Shown piece by piece: positions 61,599 through 64,000 of a stretch of 64,000 nucleotides of DNA. The first letter of the stretch is position 1. Every line of letters begins with the position of its first letter. The DNA is from Selenomonas ruminantium AC2024 (GTDB lineage Bacteria; Bacillota; Negativicutes; Selenomonadales; Selenomonadaceae): the NCBI RefSeq assembly GCF_000687995.1, contig NZ_JIAC01000001.1, forward strand, positions 1,612,001-1,676,000, in the 5' to 3' direction. Position numbers and translations under genes: made by a program. A model generated the notes under the pieces. That model searched no databases, had not been told where the DNA came from, and was given only the letters and a program-made list of their open reading frames with translations.

Positions 61599-62615
61599 AT
61601 GAAAATTATGATTACAGGTGCGGCTGGTTTTATTGGCTCTCAGATGGCATACCGTTTTTGGAAAGACGGTAATGAACTGGTTTTAATAGATGATTTTTCT
61701 TATGGCAAAGAGGATAATCTGATTTTCCCTGAACATGATTTCAATCCTGAAATAATACGAATGGATGTCAGGAATCGTGAAGGCATAGCAGCATTGATGC
61801 GAAATGGCGATATAGATTATGTTTATAACATCGCAGGAATAGCGCCGCTCCCAGATTGTCAGTCTAACCCGCAGGAGGCTATAGAGGTAAATGTCATTGG
61901 GTTGGTGAATGTTCTGGAGAATGCCCGTATTTATGGTGTAAAGAAAGTGATTCAGGCAAGCACCAATGCTATGTATGAGAATGATACAAACTTCCCGACT
62001 AAAGAAGATTCCTTTGAATTGCCCACGCTTATTTATCCAAATACAAAGTATGCGGCAGAACGTTTTGCTGAATCATTCTGCAAGACGTATGGCATGAATG
62101 TAACCTGTCTACGTTTTGCAAATGTTTATGGACCGCATATCGATTGCCTGCGCAAACAGCCTCCTTTGGTTGGCTATATGATTCGTGAACTGTTCTATGG
62201 TCGTACACCGACTTTTCATTCTGATGGTAGTCAGAGGCGTGACTATATATATGTAGATGATTTGATTGACCTGGCAATTCGTGTGAGAGAAACAGAAGGC
62301 TTTGATTGCGTGAATGTTTCTGCTAATCAGAACTACTCAGTAAATGAGCTCTATAAAATAGCTTGTGAAATTGTAGATAAGGATATTACGCCGGAGTATG
62401 CGTCAGACTTGCATTATTGGGATAAATATCCCCAGTTGTTCTCTGGTGTATATAAAATTCGTGAGGAGATATTAAATCACGAGATTAATAAATATACTCT
62501 TTCGGATAATTCATATGCCAAGTCAAAATATGGCTGGAGCCCTAAAGTGGATATTCGTGAGGGATTAAAACGTGTTATCGAAAATGAATTTGAACTCTTG
62601 AGCAGGCTTTCGTGA
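61599..62615 (+). CDS. NAD-dependent sugar epimerase/dehydratase (extended SDR)
   Basis: 338 residues. Rossmann motif MITGAAGFIGSQMAYRF, then IDDFSYGKEDN, the YxxxK pair in YPNTKYAAERF (about residue 147), LRFANVYGPH and RRDYIYVDDLIDLAIR. This matches UDP- or GDP-sugar epimerases and dehydratases; the exact reaction cannot be told. Three bases after the glycosyltransferase. Confidence 0.88.
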   Translation: MKIMITGAAGFIGSQMAYRFWKDGNELVLIDDFSYGKEDNLIFPEHDFNPEIIRMDVRNREGIAALMRNGDIDYVYNIAGIAPLPDCQSNPQEAIEVNVIGLVNVLENARIYGVKKVIQASTNAMYENDTNFPTKEDSFELPTLIYPNTKYAAERFAESFCKTYGMNVTCLRFANVYGPHIDCLRKQPPLVGYMIRELFYGRTPTFHSDGSQRRDYIYVDDLIDLAIRVRETEGFDCVNVSANQNYSVNELYKIACEIVDKDITPEYASDLHYWDKYPQLFSGVYKIREEILNHEINKYTLSDNSYAKSKYGWSPKVDIREGLKRVIENEFELLSRLS

Positions 62616-62624
62616 GGTACAGAT

Positions 62625-63368
62625 ATGGAGAATGGAATTAATTTGATTATGCCTATGGGTGGACGTGGTTCTCGTTTTGGGAAAATGGGCTATGACCAGC
62701 CCAAACCTCTGATAGAGATTCAGGGTAAGCCTTTTTTCTACTGGGCGACGCAGTCAATTGCAAAGTTCGTAAATCTCAGCAGTCTGACCTTTGTTGTTCT
62801 GCAGGAGCATATAGATAATTTTGCTATAGATAAAGTCATACATGAGTATTATCCACAAGCGGAACTGGTAGTGTTGCCGGATGTCTTGAACGGAGCAGTG
62901 CTGACCTGTCTGGAAGGGACTAAGACTATCGCAAATACCCAGCCAATACTTTTCAATGACTGTGACCATATTTTCAAGTGCCGCAATTTCTATGATTTCT
63001 GTGACAAGGGAGAATTTACCAAATTGGACGGCGCACTGCTGACTTTTGCATCGGATGACCCAAAGTTTAGCTATGTGGCTTTTGATGAGGCAGGGAATGT
63101 CATCCGCACAGTAGAGAAGCAGGTCATCAGCCATGATGCTATCTGCGGGGCTTACTACTTCAGGAATGTAGATATTTTTCGTCAAGCCACGGAAAAATAT
63201 CTGGATAACTGTTCCTACGAAGAATACTTTGTTAGTGGCGTGTATAACGAGATGGCGGCAGCTGGTCAGACAATCAAGGCTTTTCAGTGTGATATGCACA
63301 TTCCCTTCGGTACTCCGGAAGAGTATCTGGAGGCAAAAGATGCAAAGAAGTTTGAGGAGTTTAGGTGA
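62625..63368 (+). CDS. Sugar-phosphate nucleotidyltransferase-like protein
   Basis: 247 residues. N-terminal signature MPMGGRGSRFGKMGYDQPKP with the pyrophosphorylase G-rich loop and lysine, then LIEIQGKPFFYWATQSI and a metal-site-like FNDCDHIF. It is shorter than GalU or RmlA and resembles the minimal NTP-transferase proteins of capsule loci. It probably activates a sugar phosphate for the transferases nearby. Overlaps the next gene by one base. Confidence 0.83.
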   Translation: MENGINLIMPMGGRGSRFGKMGYDQPKPLIEIQGKPFFYWATQSIAKFVNLSSLTFVVLQEHIDNFAIDKVIHEYYPQAELVVLPDVLNGAVLTCLEGTKTIANTQPILFNDCDHIFKCRNFYDFCDKGEFTKLDGALLTFASDDPKFSYVAFDEAGNVIRTVEKQVISHDAICGAYYFRNVDIFRQATEKYLDNCSYEEYFVSGVYNEMAAAGQTIKAFQCDMHIPFGTPEEYLEAKDAKKFEEFR

Positions 63369-64000
63369 TGGACTGGAATTATTTTGTTTTGGCAGCCAGT
63401 ATGCTGCTTCTGGGGCATTTGATTAGGGTGTTGAGGTGGGAGCAGTTCATAGAGGTATATGAGAAGCCTCGGGTGAGAGTCTTACTAAGAGCTGTGGCAG
63501 GGGGATTCTTTGTTAATTTCTTCGTGCCTTTCCATATAGGTGATCTTTTCCGTGTTATCTACGCCGGGAGAAAAATGAAGAACGGCATAGCATTTTCTTT
63601 GGCAACTGTTATCGTGGAGCGGTATTTGGACATACTGGCAGTAGGGCTGATCTTTATAGTTTCTCTTGCTTCAGGCATGGTGGTATCAGCCTCATGGCAG
63701 GGAGCTGCTTTGACATATGCAGGAGTATCAGTGGCCTTGTTCCTGCTGTCAGTTGTCTTGATTAAGTACAGTTATTGGCCCAAGCGTGTGCTTTGGTATC
63801 TGGCAGGAATCTTCAACGAATCTATACGGTTGAAACTTTTGCTTGCTTCCTGGTCTGCAGTTTCGTCTTTCAAGGATATGTATAAGACGTTGAACAGATG
63901 GAAGTTGTTGTTTCTTACATTAGCAATGTGGGGCGCATATTTGTCCGGCTATACACTATTGGTTTATAGTGTACACCTGGGGGGGGCAAATGTAAAGCTC
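63368..64000 (+). CDS. LPG-synthase TM-type membrane protein, 5' part
   Basis: The frame is open to the window edge (211 codons). Several hydrophobic segments; HLIRVLRWEQFIEVY, FFVNFFVPFHIGDLFRV, and VIVERYLDILAVGLIF are the hallmark pieces of the YbhN/AglD2 flippase-like family. Start ATG overlaps the preceding stop (TGATG). Members inside polysaccharide loci are thought to act in lipid-carrier handling. More distant from the member at 45138. Confidence 0.82.
   Translation, partial: MDWNYFVLAASMLLLGHLIRVLRWEQFIEVYEKPRVRVLLRAVAGGFFVNFFVPFHIGDLFRVIYAGRKMKNGIAFSLATVIVERYLDILAVGLIFIVSLASGMVVSASWQGAALTYAGVSVALFLLSVVLIKYSYWPKRVLWYLAGIFNESIRLKLLLASWSAVSSFKDMYKTLNRWKLLFLTLAMWGAYLSGYTLLVYSVHLGGANVKL

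Noticed and set aside
1-64000. CRISPR arrays, tRNA or rRNA genes, intact insertion sequences, prophage genes
   Set aside because: No regular direct-repeat/spacer pattern, cloverleaf, rRNA stretch or transposase/integrase-like protein was seen on reading the gene gaps and frames.

Overview
The window looks like a chromosome segment of a diderm Firmicute of the Negativicutes, most likely Selenomonas or a close relative. The core gene order is Firmicute-like: pcrA-ligA, greA-lysS, def-fmt-rsmB-rlmN ... prpC-prkC-rsgA-rpe. The same window also encodes outer-membrane machinery (two-partner secretion with a TpsB barrel) and an ABC-dependent surface polysaccharide locus. The genus is an inference from memory of families, not from a search.

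Layout. 1-7.1 kb: end of csrA, a CBS-type family II pyrophosphatase, pcrA, ligA, and a secreted CAP-domain protein behind a long structured leader. 7.1-21.1 kb: three tandem paralogous TpsA exoproteins, each with its own TGCTATACT promoter element, followed by a single TpsB transporter. Each exoprotein has an N-terminal TPS domain, a C-type-lectin-like region in the middle, an MBG-like beta domain and a nearly identical C-terminal module. Copies 1 and 3 appear to be extended by a +1 ribosomal frameshift. 21.1-31 kb: an SGNH hydrolase, cobO, ilvD, a 47-residue membrane peptide, greA-lysS, bioY driven from a promoter buried in the lysS terminator, a divergent pair of related structured RNA elements, lgt and pepT. 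31-46 kb: a long run of overlapping genes from def to rpe, joining translation, rRNA modification, FHA/PP2C/PASTA-kinase signalling and septal or elongation wall synthesis; then queC-folE2 and a flippase-like membrane protein. 46-48 kb: cbiD-cbiE. 48-64 kb: an AT-richer polysaccharide locus (initiating phosphotransferase, glycosyltransferases, Wzm/Wzt-type exporter, two GlfT2-like enzymes, a GT2-HAD fusion, methyltransferase, a galU remnant, a small unknown cassette, then GT2, epimerase, nucleotidyltransferase and a membrane protein cut by the window edge).

How it fits together. Lgt, the SEDS/PBP pair and PrkC/PrpC serve the envelope. The TpsA/TpsB system puts putative sugar-binding adhesins on or beyond the outer membrane, while the 48-64 kb locus builds and exports the surface glycan. 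The most unusual items are (1) the shared TTT-CGN +1 frameshift signal at the 3' ends of tpsA1 and tpsA3, with tpsB starting directly after the extended frame of copy 3; (2) the lectin-like regions in TPS exoproteins with QPD versus EPN sugar-site motifs; and (3) two homologous, covarying structured RNAs back to back at 28.2-28.8 kb. All coordinates and motifs were read by eye; no database or folding program was run.
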